This document shows, one piece after another, positions 8,132-16,538 of a stretch of DNA of 64,000 bases. The DNA lies in contig JAUQVX010000001.1 in assembly GCA_039794565.1 (NCBI GenBank), positions 310,001-374,000 on the forward strand, in the 5' to 3' direction. Below the pieces are notes generated by a model, which saw nothing but the letters and a program-made list of their open reading frames with translations, did not search any database and was not told where the DNA came from. The stretch comes from Gloeomargarita sp. SRBZ-1_bins_9 (GTDB lineage Bacteria; Cyanobacteriota; Cyanobacteriia; Gloeomargaritales; Gloeomargaritaceae). Numbering within the stretch: the stretch's first letter is position 1; each line of letters opens with the position of its first letter. Position numbers and translations under genes: made by a program.

Positions 8132-8530
8132 TTAAGCAATGGAGATCGTATTGCTGCTGGCCGTGAGAAATTCCTGCAACCGGCTGACGAGATTTTTGAC
8201 CTCCAGGTTGATGACACCCAGTTTGGCCTGCCGGTCCGCCAGCACCACCAGTACAGCTTCCTCGGTGCAGTTGGTAATAATCGCCGAGCCTTGGTCCCCT
8301 TCCACCCACACCCGTTCAATCGCACCCCGGTTCAATTCCCGACCGATCCGTTCACTCAAAGACAGCAGGGCTGCCGCCATGGCCGACACCCGCTCCTCGT
8401 CCATCCCCGGCATCAAACAGGAAGCCAGCGCCAGACCATCGGGAGAAACCACCGTCGCCGCCTGAACATTGGCCACCGAACCGACAAATTGCTGCAACGT
8501 CGTCGTTAACTTCGCCACATTAATTGGCAT
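8132..8530 (-). CDS. Roadblock/LC7 domain protein (MglB-like)
   Basis: 132 residues forming one roadblock/LC7 fold: helix, the VQAATVVSPDGLALAS hairpin, a central helix with MAAALLSLSERIGREL, and the GSAIITNCTEEAVLVVLADRQAKLGVI sheet. Proteins of this family act as activators or scaffolds of Ras-like GTPases, as MglB does for MglA. The gene follows the Ras-like GTPase gene after 194 bp containing a TATAAT box, and precedes the hemerythrin gene. This supports a GTPase-partner role, though direct pairing is not shown by sequence. Confidence 0.88.
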   Translation of the reverse strand: MPINVAKLTTTLQQFVGSVANVQAATVVSPDGLALASCLMPGMDEERVSAMAAALLSLSERIGRELNRGAIERVWVEGDQGSAIITNCTEEAVLVVLADRQAKLGVINLEVKNLVSRLQEFLTASSNTISIA

Positions 8531-8572
8531 AACTTTGCCGCCTCCAAACCCATCGAAATAGTGTACTCTTTT

Positions 8573-8578
8573 ATTATA
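8573..8578 (-). promoter_or_regulatory. Candidate -10 box upstream of roadblock/hemerythrin genes
   Basis: A perfect TATAAT on the minus strand lies 43 bp before the roadblock start within an AT-rich 194-bp gap. No TTGACA-like -35 is apparent at 16-18 bp. It could give the last two genes their own promoter. Confidence 0.4.
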
Positions 8579-8724
8579 AAGATCAACGGTAGTCTTTATC
8601 CTATTTCTTTAGGATTTATTTATATCAAAAAATGGTCCAAATTTTCATGCCAACACCCCATTTTGACCCCTTTATTCAGGGGGCGTTAGGGTCAGGAATC
8701 TGGCTATTATAGGCTGCGATTTGT

Positions 8725-9270
8725 TTATGCCTTCGGCATCATCAACTGGCGATGATCGGTGTAACAAAGGCGCACCAGTTGCACCAAAGCAGCCACAACT
8801 GATGCCTTTTGGGTGGCATTTACCGGCAGCAGTAAGTTTGCATCAACCCCCAAAGCCATCCCCACATAGTCCAGCGGCCAGGCTTCGGGTAAATCCGTAT
8901 GGGTGACACCGACCAGATAGGGTAGTTTTACTCGCTGCTGTACAAACGTTGCCATACGACGTGCTGCCCGAAATGCCGCCGGTTGATGCCCCTGGACCAA
9001 AAGGATGTAGGCGTGGGCGTGGCGCAACAAGATTTCCCACATAAAATCAAACCGCTCCTGTCCGGGGGTGCCGTACACATGAAGACTCATGTTGGGGCCA
9101 AATGTGATGCGTCCAAAATCCATAGCCACCGTCGTGGTGGGTTTCAGTAGCCCAGTTTCATCCGTAGCCCGGCGGTCGGTATCCACTGGGGCAATATCAC
9201 TGACGGTCCGCACAAAGGTACTTTTTCCTGCCCCGACCGGACCGGTCACCACAATGCGCATGATGCCCAT
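8725..9270 (-). CDS. Small Ras-like GTPase (MglA/signal-relay type)
   Basis: 181 residues, one G domain. P-loop GPVGAGKST at 10-18, a switch region rich in Thr (PTTTVAMDFGRITF) with the conserved Thr, the YGTPGQERF switch II motif near 65, and THTDL near 120 in place of NKxD. This is the bacterial Ras-like superfamily that works with roadblock proteins. It lies 15 bp after the DUF4388 gene. The likely role is a nucleotide switch for surface motility, polarity or another two-state response; the exact target is unknown. Confidence 0.87.
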   Translation of the reverse strand: MGIMRIVVTGPVGAGKSTFVRTVSDIAPVDTDRRATDETGLLKPTTTVAMDFGRITFGPNMSLHVYGTPGQERFDFMWEILLRHAHAYILLVQGHQPAAFRAARRMATFVQQRVKLPYLVGVTHTDLPEAWPLDYVGMALGVDANLLLPVNATQKASVVAALVQLVRLCYTDHRQLMMPKA

Positions 9271-9285
9271 AGGAACGGGGTCCTC

Positions 9286-10062
9286 CTACCAATTACGCTG
9301 CAAAAACGTGAGGAGGTGCTGGAAAAAACTCTCCGGCAAGGGCGAAGAGGGCGCTACTGATGGAGTGAGATGGATATGGGGCAACTCCACCACCAGCCCT
9401 ACCACCAGCAGGCGAAAGGCCAACTTCTGAACCGCCAACACGGGAACCTGCCATTTTTGGGCGATATCTGCCAGGCTCATTTGCCCGTTGCTGTACTCCC
9501 AGAGCCGCCATTCTTGGCGATTGAGATGATAACGGGGCTGGCCGCCGGTGCTGAGTAAACCCGAACTGGGTTCTGGCAATTTATCCAGCAAATGCTGCCA
9601 ATCTTTTAAGGCCCGCAGCCCGGCCAGAACCACCTCCAGCGGTTGGGCCTGTAAACCCGTCAGGGCCAAGGGTGATAGTTGCACCTGGGGCTGAAAGTGG
9701 AATGGTGCATCGGGCAGGGCCAACAGCCGACAGATGGGGCGAATCACCTGCTGGCAGAACAACCAACGCTGTTGCGGCGCTTTTAAGAGTCCTTGTTCCA
9801 CCAACCAGCGGCCAAAGGGCTGGGTAATCCCCTGGCGACTGTACCAATGGCGCAGATGCTCGAGGGTTTCCGGTCGGAACCAACCCTGGAGAGCCATCGC
9901 CTGGTGCCAATTCCACGCTGGCAGGGACGCGCCCACGATTTGTCCATGGCAAAAACCGATGTGCCAGTGGGCCACTTGCAGCAGACCGGTGGTTTTTTCT
10001 TCCCCTAATAGACGCAATAAATCCGCTAGGGGAAATTCCGCTAATTGCCCCTGAATAGCCAT
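9286..10062 (-). CDS. DUF4388 (PATAN-type) protein
   Basis: 258 residues. The N-terminal region matches DUF4388: IQGQLAEFPLADLLRLLG, TTGLLQV, and the FCHGQIVGA hairpin. The remainder is helical and ends with a winged-helix-like segment (about 190-230, MSLADIAQKWQVPVLAVQKLAF). PATAN/DUF4388 domains occur in cyanobacterial response regulators and type IV pilus control proteins. AAGGAG seven bases before the ATG fixes the start over an upstream GTG. First gene of the four-gene signalling cluster. Confidence 0.8.
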   Translation of the reverse strand: MAIQGQLAEFPLADLLRLLGEEKTTGLLQVAHWHIGFCHGQIVGASLPAWNWHQAMALQGWFRPETLEHLRHWYSRQGITQPFGRWLVEQGLLKAPQQRWLFCQQVIRPICRLLALPDAPFHFQPQVQLSPLALTGLQAQPLEVVLAGLRALKDWQHLLDKLPEPSSGLLSTGGQPRYHLNRQEWRLWEYSNGQMSLADIAQKWQVPVLAVQKLAFRLLVVGLVVELPHIHLTPSVAPSSPLPESFFQHLLTFLQRNW

Positions 10063-10374
10063 CACTTTACTCCTTTAATACCGCAATAGTTTTGTCGTCG
10101 GTATGCGCGCCAGGACGAACCAAAACTACGGCTGGTCACTGTACATTTTCACTCTAAAAATTTCCCCTCTTAAATGCCCACCGTGTTTCCACGGAAGTCC
10201 ATTAACCCTTCACAATAATTTGCATTTGATCAAGTAACCATGGGAGTTCACAAAGATTTGTATCTTTCCATGGGGGCTAGGAAGGTATCCCTAGGGCAAA
10301 ATACTCAGCAGAACAAGTAGGAATCATCAGGGCCGTTGGGCGCAGCCCCTGCTTGCCCGTTAGAGGGGAGGGGC
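10063..10374. other. 312-bp intergenic region without a recognised gene
   Basis: The region holds AT-rich stretches and several short inverted repeats. AAAGAT-TTGT-ATCTTT (10252-10267) sits between two CCATGG palindromes; AGCCCCT and AGGGGCT bracket a GC-rich loop at about 10344-10376, just beyond the SDR stop codon, and might act as a weak leftward terminator. I see no tRNA, ORF of credible composition or mobile element in it. It should contain the promoter of the DUF4388 cluster. Confidence 0.5.
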
Positions 10375-11073
10375 TTAGAGAAAAACGTGACTCTCCGGTT
10401 GGATATTAATCTCGAGGGGGACGGCTGTCGGTTCAACTTGCAGAGCATACACGATAGCATCCGCAGCTGTTTCGGGCCGGAGCATTTTACTGCGGTCCAC
10501 CTTCAGGGCAATGCCCTCCCAAAAGGGGGTATCCACACCGCCGAAATAAAACAGGGTGACTTTGATGTTGTAGCGGCGCAGCTCATCCGCCAGGACTTTG
10601 GTGGCCCCCACCGCCCCGAACTTGGAAGCACAGTAGGCCGCCGCCAAGGGCATAGTATGTTTCCCCAAAATGCCGATGACATTGCAAATGTGCCCGGCGC
10701 GCTGGGTTTTCATCACCTGGGCCGCCGCCTGCATGGCATAGAAATTCCCCTGGAGATTCACCGCCAATTGACCGGCGAAATCCTCGGGGGTGAGCTTGTC
10801 CCAGGATTTGAACACGCCGGCGCCGGCGGCATTAATAAGCACATCCACCCGGCCAAAGGTGGCTACCGCCTGGGCCAGCAATTGCTCCACCTGGGCCGGC
10901 ACCGTAATGTCCGTGGGTACACACAGGGCCCCTGGCACCCCCAACGCCTGTAACCGGTCAGCTTGCCGGGCCGCCAAAACCAACTTGGCCCCCAAGGGCT
11001 GCAACCGGGAGACCACTGCGCGGCCAATGCCCCCCGTCGCCCCAATCACTACCACCACCTTGCCCTGGACCAT
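10375..11073 (-). CDS. Short-chain dehydrogenase/reductase
   Basis: 232 residues, classical SDR. Rossmann dinucleotide motif GATGGIGR near residue 10, DITVPAQV after strand 4, NAAGAGVF, a catalytic Ser region in NVIGILG, and the YCASKF (YxxxK) catalytic pair. It lacks an obvious glycine after the P-G motif, with YFGGVDTPFW at the substrate loop. Substrate cannot be predicted. The ATG at MVQGK was taken; an in-frame GTG nine codons upstream is possible. It diverges from the transporter gene. Confidence 0.88.
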   Translation of the reverse strand: MVQGKVVVVIGATGGIGRAVVSRLQPLGAKLVLAARQADRLQALGVPGALCVPTDITVPAQVEQLLAQAVATFGRVDVLINAAGAGVFKSWDKLTPEDFAGQLAVNLQGNFYAMQAAAQVMKTQRAGHICNVIGILGKHTMPLAAAYCASKFGAVGATKVLADELRRYNIKVTLFYFGGVDTPFWEGIALKVDRSKMLRPETAADAIVYALQVEPTAVPLEINIQPESHVFL

Positions 11074-11151
11074 CGTTACATTTCTTAAAACTTCTCCCAC
11101 TATAGCAGAAGGGTGGGCGTGTCACAATGGGCGGAAAGGGGGGATAGGACG

Positions 11152-12351
11152 GTGGGGCGCGCAATTCTCACGCTGGGGATCCTGCTAGTGACCTATGGGG
11201 GGTTGGCGCTCGGGAAATGGCCGGGGCTGGGGTTAAACCGACCGACGATTGCCCTGGTGGGGGCAGCGGCCTTGGTGGGGGTAGGCGCGATTGACCTGCC
11301 CCAGGCCTGGCGGGCGATGGATGCCCGGACGATGGTGTTTTTGCTGGGCATGATGGTGGTCAACGGGGCGCTCAGCCAGGTGGGGGTGTTTACCTGGGTG
11401 TGGCAGGTCCTGGTGCGGCACAGTCGCCATCCCTGGGGGTTACTGCTGTGGGTAACGGGGGGAACGGGGGTGCTGTCGGCCTTTTTGCTCAACGACACGC
11501 TGGCGTTGGTGGCGACGCCTTTAGTGGTGCAGGTGACCCAGGCGTTGGGGTTGAACCCGGTGCCCTATCTGCTGGCGTTGGCGGCGGCTACCAATATCGG
11601 GTCTGTGGCGACGATTAGCGGCAACCCCCAGAACATCCTAGTGGGAGCGTTTTCCGGCATCGGTTACGGGGAATTTGCCCGGGTGATGACGCCGGTGGCG
11701 GTGGTGGGGTTGGGGATTGTGGTGGGGTTAATCGGGCTGTTTTACCCGGAGGTGCGTTCTCGCAAGCGGTTTCCTTTACCCCCCTGGACCCCTGCCGCAA
11801 CCCCAACGCCGGAGTTTTGGGGGCACGTGCTGGTGACGGTGGGGTTATTGGGGGCGTTTGTAGCGGGGGTGCCCTTGGCGGAGGCAGCGCTGGTTACGGC
11901 GGCCATCTTCCTGTGTTGGCGGCGGGACCACCCCGAGGGATTGCTGGCCTGGGTAGATTGGGGTTTGTTGGTGTTGTTCGCCGGGCTGTTTATCTTGACC
12001 CAGACGACGCGCAACCTGGGCATTTTGCAGCCCTTGGCCCCTCTGGCCACCCAACCCTGGCAATTGATGGGCGTGGTCACCTTGCTGTCCAATCTCATTT
12101 CCAACGTCCCCACCGTGTTGTTGATGCATCCTCTGGTGCGGCCCGATGATACGCGGGGTTGGTTGATGCTGGCGGCGGCCTCCACCCTGGCGGGGAATTT
12201 GACCCTGTTTGGGGCGGTGGCCAATTTGATTACGGTGGAAGCGGCAAGGCGCGTTGGGTATGGCATTTCCTTTTGGACCCATTTGCGGTTGGGGGTGCCT
12301 TTAACCTTGCTTACCCTGGCGGTGGCCTATTGCGCCATTTACTGGCCCTAA
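11152..12351 (+). CDS. ArsB/NhaD-superfamily anion or sodium transporter
   Basis: 399-residue integral membrane protein with about 10-12 hydrophobic helices. The two inverted halves carry the family signatures: LNDTLALVATPLV and TNIGSVATISGNPQNILVG in the first, SNLISNVPTVLL and AGNLTLFGAVANLI in the second. Members export arsenite, exchange Na+/H+ or take up sulfate and other anions; substrate is not determinable. A purine-rich GGAAAGGGGGGA precedes the GTG chosen as start; an upstream GTG would add 13 polar residues. Confidence 0.85.
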   Translation: MGRAILTLGILLVTYGGLALGKWPGLGLNRPTIALVGAAALVGVGAIDLPQAWRAMDARTMVFLLGMMVVNGALSQVGVFTWVWQVLVRHSRHPWGLLLWVTGGTGVLSAFLLNDTLALVATPLVVQVTQALGLNPVPYLLALAAATNIGSVATISGNPQNILVGAFSGIGYGEFARVMTPVAVVGLGIVVGLIGLFYPEVRSRKRFPLPPWTPAATPTPEFWGHVLVTVGLLGAFVAGVPLAEAALVTAAIFLCWRRDHPEGLLAWVDWGLLVLFAGLFILTQTTRNLGILQPLAPLATQPWQLMGVVTLLSNLISNVPTVLLMHPLVRPDDTRGWLMLAAASTLAGNLTLFGAVANLITVEAARRVGYGISFWTHLRLGVPLTLLTLAVAYCAIYWP

Positions 12352-12417
12352 AGGCTGCCCATCACGCCCAAAAGCATAATTGTTTACCGGGCGAGTTCCA
12401 TCCCCCTGCATAACCCT

Positions 12418-13056
12418 TTACTTCATCAGATGGGACGGCAAAACCACATCCGGCAACAGGGGCCGCAAATCATCCACGGAAACCGCGCCATAGGTCAAGA
12501 TGGTGGGCTGGGGCACGGTGAAATCCACCAAGGTACTCCGGTGTTGATAGGGACAGGTTCCCCCATTGACAATGGCAGCTACCTGGGACTTAAAGTAACG
12601 CTCGACTTGGGCAAAGGTGGTGAATAACGTTTCCCCTACTTGGGCGCTGATGGCCACCAGGAAAAAGGGCATGGCCTGCACCAGTTCTGCAATGAACCCA
12701 TCGGGACAAGCCAAAAATACCGACGTAAACCCATCGGTGATGGTCGGGTCTACATGGGGCTTGGCCCGCACGATCAGGGTCACCGGATAGGGGAAATGGC
12801 ACAGCATCTGCCGGGCTGCCGGGGTGAGTTCCGCCACTGTTTCTGCCTGGGCAACACCGCTGGTCAAGAGGGTCAGGGGTTGGGGGGCAGGCAAACGCCT
12901 GATTTGTCGCAACTTGCGTACTGCCACCGGTGAGGTCCCCCGCGTCACCAACCCGTAAACCGTCGCCATGGGCAAGGCCACAATCTCGTCCCGTTCCCAC
13001 AACTCCCGCAGACGACCAAATGCCCGCCGCTCCGCCGGTAAAACTTCACAGGCCAT
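12418..13056 (-). CDS. Sua5/YciO/YrdC-family protein, divergent
   Basis: 212 residues with the YrdC-like fold pattern: ALPMATVYGLVT at the phosphate/ATP-binding start, a basic helix RKLRQIRRLPAPQPLTLL replacing the KxR...KGRP motif, and the C-terminal STLVDFTVPQPTILTYGAV segment typical of the SxxxD motif. Sua5/TsaC makes threonylcarbamoyl-AMP for t6A in tRNA. The substitutions in the KGRP region make it more like YciO-type paralogues of uncertain role. GGAGGG precedes the ATG. It follows the recombinase gene by 64 bp containing a palindrome. Confidence 0.75.
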   Translation of the reverse strand: MACEVLPAERRAFGRLRELWERDEIVALPMATVYGLVTRGTSPVAVRKLRQIRRLPAPQPLTLLTSGVAQAETVAELTPAARQMLCHFPYPVTLIVRAKPHVDPTITDGFTSVFLACPDGFIAELVQAMPFFLVAISAQVGETLFTTFAQVERYFKSQVAAIVNGGTCPYQHRSTLVDFTVPQPTILTYGAVSVDDLRPLLPDVVLPSHLMK

Positions 13057-13084
13057 AACCACCCTCCGCTGCCTTTAAAGCTTA

Positions 13085-13126
13085 GCCTATCTATCAGGCT
13101 ATCTATCAAATTGATAGATATCAATG
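13085..13126. repeat. Short direct and inverted repeats at the 3' end of the recombinase gene
   Basis: CTATCTATCA occurs twice in tandem (13088 and 13099 on). The second copy begins a palindrome TATCTATC-AAATT-GATAGATA (13100-13120), which overlaps TTGATA-GA-TATCAA. The block ends at the recombinase stop codon. It may be a terminator, an operator for the Sua5-like gene, or a recombination site; nothing in the sequence decides. Confidence 0.5.
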
Positions 13127-14056
13127 GGGAATCCGTAGGCGGGCGACGGCCTGACGTTGGGTGTGTTCTTCCCGCCGGTCGTAACGGATGGTGGTTTGCA
13201 CCTGGGCGTGACCAGCCAACTTTTGCACGGTGGCGATGTCCACCCCGGCGTCCAGCAGGTTGGAAATAAAGGTGCGTCGCAGGTCGTGGGGGCTAAAAGC
13301 ACTAACCCCTGCTTGGCAGCCCCGTTTGCGCAGGATGTGTAATACGGCCTGGTCGGTCATGGGGCGGATCACCACCTGGCCCCAGCGATTTACCGGACAC
13401 AAAAGCGGCCCGGCCACCCGACCCCGCACCGCCAACCAGCGCCCTAACCACACCTCGGCCCCCGGCGCCAGGTACACCCAGCGGTCCCTGTTGCCCTTGC
13501 CGGAGCGCACGTGCAGGCGACCCAGGTCCGGTTCGTAGTCCGCCAGGGCCAGGCCGACCACCTCCGAGCGCCGCAACCCCGTGCCCACCAGCAGCGCCAG
13601 CAACGCCCCATCCCGATACCCCGCCGGGCTGTTTTCCTGCTGGCAACAGCTCAGCATGGCTTGGATTTCCTCATCCCTGACCAGTCGGCCCCGCAGTAAA
13701 CTCTGCCCCTTGACGCTGGGCACATCTCCTGTCCGGTGATAGTCCTCCGCCGTGAGTAATCCCAAACGCCAACACTCCCGCAGGACACCTCGCAGGGCCG
13801 CCAAATGTTTATTCACCGTCGCCGGGGCGTAGCGTTCCGCCAACCAGGCGCGCAGAGCGGTTGTGTGGGGATAGCGCAGCTGCCACCAGGGAAAGTCCAG
13901 CGCCCCCCCCTTCCCCTGGCTCAGCCAGCGGGCCATCATCTCCAGGGCTTCCCGCAAAGTGCGCCGGGAACCCGGACTGACACGGGCCAGATACACCCAC
14001 ACCGGATGGGCCGTGGCCAGGGTTTCAGAAGGGGACGGAATGAGGGTGGACGACAC
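13121..14056 (-). CDS. Tyrosine recombinase (Xer/phage integrase family)
   Basis: 311 residues. A SAM-like core-binding domain (about 15-105) precedes the catalytic domain (about 125-305). The catalytic set is complete: R162 in GTGLRRSE, K187 in SGKGNRDR, H257 and R260 in PHDLRRTF, H283 in GHAQV and the nucleophile Y292. Length matches XerC/XerD. It is not flanked by phage or transposon genes, so it may be a chromosomal resolvase or a domesticated integrase. GGGGGATAA directly precedes its GTG and overlaps the end of an upstream small membrane gene. Confidence 0.93.
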   Translation of the reverse strand: MSSTLIPSPSETLATAHPVWVYLARVSPGSRRTLREALEMMARWLSQGKGGALDFPWWQLRYPHTTALRAWLAERYAPATVNKHLAALRGVLRECWRLGLLTAEDYHRTGDVPSVKGQSLLRGRLVRDEEIQAMLSCCQQENSPAGYRDGALLALLVGTGLRRSEVVGLALADYEPDLGRLHVRSGKGNRDRWVYLAPGAEVWLGRWLAVRGRVAGPLLCPVNRWGQVVIRPMTDQAVLHILRKRGCQAGVSAFSPHDLRRTFISNLLDAGVDIATVQKLAGHAQVQTTIRYDRREEHTQRQAVARLRIPH

Positions 14057-14239
14057 TTATCCCCCTTTGAGGGCTTTGAAAAACTCCTGGCGATAGCGGC
14101 CACTAAAGGCAAAAAATACCGGCCACAGCGCCGTCAACCAGAAGCGATTGCTACTGTAAAAAGTCCTGTCGAAACCGGCTAGAAACCGCCAGGCCCCTAG
14201 GATATAAACCACCAGCAAAAGCAGGGTCACCAGGTTCAT
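14057..14239 (-). CDS. Small membrane protein conserved in cyanobacteria
   Basis: 60 residues: one N-terminal membrane helix (about 3-22), a central GFDRTFYSSNRF stretch, a second hydrophobic part (WLTALWPVFFAF) and a basic tail SGRYRQEFFKALKG. I recall similar short cyanobacterial proteins ending in YRxxFxKALKG; role unknown. GGAGGG precedes the ATG. Its stop codon abuts the GTG start of the recombinase gene, so the two are probably translated from one mRNA. Confidence 0.65.
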   Translation of the reverse strand: MNLVTLLLLVVYILGAWRFLAGFDRTFYSSNRFWLTALWPVFFAFSGRYRQEFFKALKGG

Positions 14240-14360
14240 AGACCCTCCTTGCGTACCTCCAGCAGCTCACAATTAAACATTAAAACATTATAGGATGGGG
14301 CTTTCTCAAACTCAATTTTGCCGGTCGTCATGCTTATATCGGGGCAACAAAAAGAAGCCG

Positions 14361-15335
14361 TCAAGACACCTTAGCCGTACTCAACAAATACAAAACCGCC
14401 ATGCGCACCGCCACTCCATTTTGCACCTGTCGGGGCACCAGACTGATCTGGGGGTCATCCACCAAATCCGACGTGACCTCCACCCCCCGATTAACCGGAC
14501 CCGGGTGCAGCAGTTTCACCTGGGGATGACACAGGGACAGACGCTCCCGGGTAATGCCGTATTCCCGGTGATACTCCCGTAAAGAGGGCAAAAAGTTTTG
14601 TTGCATCCGTTCAGTTTGCAGTCGCAGGGCCATGACCACTTCGGCATCCTTGAGGGCCGGTTCCAGTTGCCAATGCACCTGCACCCCCAGATGGGTCAAC
14701 TCCTGGGGCACCAGGGTAGGGGGACCCGCCAGATGCACATCAGCCCCTGCCGCCCGCAGGCTGTAGATATTGGAACGGGCCACCCGGGAATGGCGAATAT
14801 CCCCCACAATCACCACCTTGCGGTGACGCAGCGCCGACAACTGGGGGGATGAGGGCGAAAACACCTGGCACAGGGTGAACAAATCCAAAAGCGCCTGGGT
14901 GGGATGCTCGTGTTGCCCGTCACCCGCATTGACCACCCCCACCGGCACCCCTAACCGGTCGCACTCCTGGGCAATTTGCTGGGGCACACCGCTGGCGGCA
15001 TGGCGGATGACCATCAGGTTGGTGTTCATGGCCAGCAGGGTCTTGGCCGTATCGAAAATCGTTTCCCCTTTGTTCAGGGCGGAAGTACCGGGGGAAAAGT
15101 TCAACGTATCAGCCGACAGGCGCTTAGCGGCCAGCTCAAAGCTGTTGCGGGTGCGGGTGGAGGACTCAAAAAACATCAGGGCCACCACTTTACCTTGCAG
15201 GGTCGGCACTTTGGGGGTGGGGCGGGTTAACACCTCGGCAAAACTGGCGCTGGTCTGCAGGAGAATCTCATACTCCCAGGGGGCCAGGTCCGCCAGGGAC
15301 AACAAATGCCGACGTTGCCATTGGGGAGCCGCCAT
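14361..15335 (-). CDS. pyrB: Aspartate carbamoyltransferase catalytic subunit
   Basis: Condenses carbamoyl phosphate with aspartate in pyrimidine synthesis. The carbamoyl-phosphate loop [38 protein letters not shown] and the C-terminal [12 protein letters not shown] motif are all present; about 324 residues is normal. A GTG two codons earlier is an alternative start (GGAG lies four bases before it). No pyrI partner is seen, as usual in cyanobacteria. carA, which supplies the first substrate, is elsewhere in this window. Confidence 0.96.
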   Translation of the reverse strand: MAAPQWQRRHLLSLADLAPWEYEILLQTSASFAEVLTRPTPKVPTLQGKVVALMFFESSTRTRNSFELAAKRLSADTLNFSPGTSALNKGETIFDTAKTLLAMNTNLMVIRHAASGVPQQIAQECDRLGVPVGVVNAGDGQHEHPTQALLDLFTLCQVFSPSSPQLSALRHRKVVIVGDIRHSRVARSNIYSLRAAGADVHLAGPPTLVPQELTHLGVQVHWQLEPALKDAEVVMALRLQTERMQQNFLPSLREYHREYGITRERLSLCHPQVKLLHPGPVNRGVEVTSDLVDDPQISLVPRQVQNGVAVRMAVLYLLSTAKVS

Positions 15336-15373
15336 CGGCACAATACTCCGGTAAAACCACTCACCTGCTTGCC

Positions 15374-15658
15374 ATGACCTTACCCCATCTGGTGCTCTAC
15401 AGCAAACCGGGCTGCCACCTGTGCGAGGGACTGCGGGAGAAATTGACGGCCATGGCCCCAGGGCAGTTTCACCTGGAGGAACGGGACATCACCACCCGCC
15501 CCGATTGGTGGCAGCGCTATCAGTATGAAATCCCCGTGCTGACCCTGCTGCACCAGGAGCAAGAAATTCCCCTGCCCCGCTTATCTCCCCGCCTATCGGT
15601 CGCCCAATGCCAAGCCCAACTCCAGCAGTGGCTGGCTCAGCTTACGCAGATGGCTTAG
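15374..15658 (+). CDS. Glutaredoxin-like protein (DUF836 type)
   Basis: 94 residues with a thioredoxin fold: [19 protein letters not shown] places a CxxC redox pair at residues 14-17, followed by [21 protein letters not shown] with the cis-Pro. This small family is common in cyanobacteria and is thought to act in thiol-disulfide exchange; partners are unknown. It diverges from pyrB and converges on plsY with a 17-bp overlap of 3' ends. Confidence 0.85.
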   Translation: MTLPHLVLYSKPGCHLCEGLREKLTAMAPGQFHLEERDITTRPDWWQRYQYEIPVLTLLHQEQEIPLPRLSPRLSVAQCQAQLQQWLAQLTQMA

Positions 15659-16271
15659 CTTCTCCCAAGCGGGGTTCCGTTCCCTGGCGCAACCGCTGAA
15701 TATTGCTCCGATGACACCAGACGATATAGGCGCTTCCCAACAGTACATAGAGTCGGTAAGGCCAAGGTAACCGCCACAGCAGCGCCAGGACCACCGCCGC
15801 CCCACAGGCCGTCAGGGACCCAAGAGAAACAATCCGCGTTATGGCCACCACCAGGACGAAGACCCCCAAAGCCCCCAGGGCCACCGGCCAGGCCAAAAGC
15901 AGCAGCAACCCCAGCCCCGTGGCCACCGATTTGCCCCCCTGCCAATTGATCCAGACCGACTTGCTGTGGCCCACCAGCGCCAGTAGGGCATAGGCCAACT
16001 CCCACCAAGGGCGTCCGTCACCCGGGTCCACCCCCGGCCAAGTTTGCCACACCCAGCGGGCACAGAGCACTGCCGTCATCCCCTTGAGCAGGTCAACGGT
16101 AAACACCACCAGGGCCGGCCCCTTCCCCAAAGTGCGCAATACATTGGTGGCCCCCGTCGAACCCGACCCCACTTGGCGCAGGTCAATCCCCGCCAAGCGC
16201 CCTGCGATATACCCCGGCGGCAGCGACCCCCACAGATAGGCCAGCAGCAGCAACAGCCCGTTGATCCCCAT
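15642..16271 (-). CDS. plsY: Acyl-phosphate glycerol-3-phosphate acyltransferase PlsY
   Basis: Integral membrane enzyme that transfers acyl chains from acyl-phosphate to glycerol-3-phosphate, the first step of phospholipid synthesis. About 209 residues, 5-7 helices, with the three family motifs: GSLPPGYIAGR, VGSGSTGATNVLRTLGK and the GGKSVATGLG loop. The ATG overlaps the stop of the upstream crr7-like gene as TGATG, so translation is likely coupled. An upstream-extended frame would run through crr7 and is rejected. Confidence 0.94.
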   Translation of the reverse strand: MGINGLLLLLAYLWGSLPPGYIAGRLAGIDLRQVGSGSTGATNVLRTLGKGPALVVFTVDLLKGMTAVLCARWVWQTWPGVDPGDGRPWWELAYALLALVGHSKSVWINWQGGKSVATGLGLLLLLAWPVALGALGVFVLVVAITRIVSLGSLTACGAAVVLALLWRLPWPYRLYVLLGSAYIVWCHRSNIQRLRQGTEPRLGEAKPSA

Positions 16272-16531
16272 CACCGCCGTTTCTCCAACCGCACCAGATA
16301 CCACTCCATGAACGCCCCCTCCCCCCATTCCAACCGGCAGGCCCGGTCCAGCAAGTATTGCACCCGTTCCTCCACCGTGGCGTACACCGCCAGTTCCGGG
16401 GTGACCTCCGGCATTTGCTCCAGCGCCTGGCGCAACCGCTCCCGCAACTCTGCCTCGGTGCAAATGACCTCCGGCGCGGTGGGGGTCAACACCACGTAAT
16501 GGTCGCCTTCGTAGAGCAAGGGGTTAGCCAT
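16271..16531 (-). CDS. CRR7-like protein (chlororespiratory reduction 7 / DUF3571)
   Basis: 86 residues. The sequence pattern LLYEGDHYVVLTP near the start, a central helix with TEAELRERLRQAL, VEERVQYLLDRACRLE and the terminal GAFMEWYLVRLEK agrees with what I recall of CRR7, named for plants lacking NDH-dependent electron flow and also present in cyanobacteria. Assignment rests on remembered pattern rather than a motif with known residues. It lies 7 bp after ycf37 and overlaps plsY by one base. Confidence 0.65.
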   Translation of the reverse strand: MANPLLYEGDHYVVLTPTAPEVICTEAELRERLRQALEQMPEVTPELAVYATVEERVQYLLDRACRLEWGEGAFMEWYLVRLEKRR

Positions 16532-16538
16532 GGAACGT

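Noticed and set aside
13085-13126. A possible CRISPR-like or insertion-sequence end
   Set aside because: Only two short tandem units and no spacers or transposase; reported as small repeats only.
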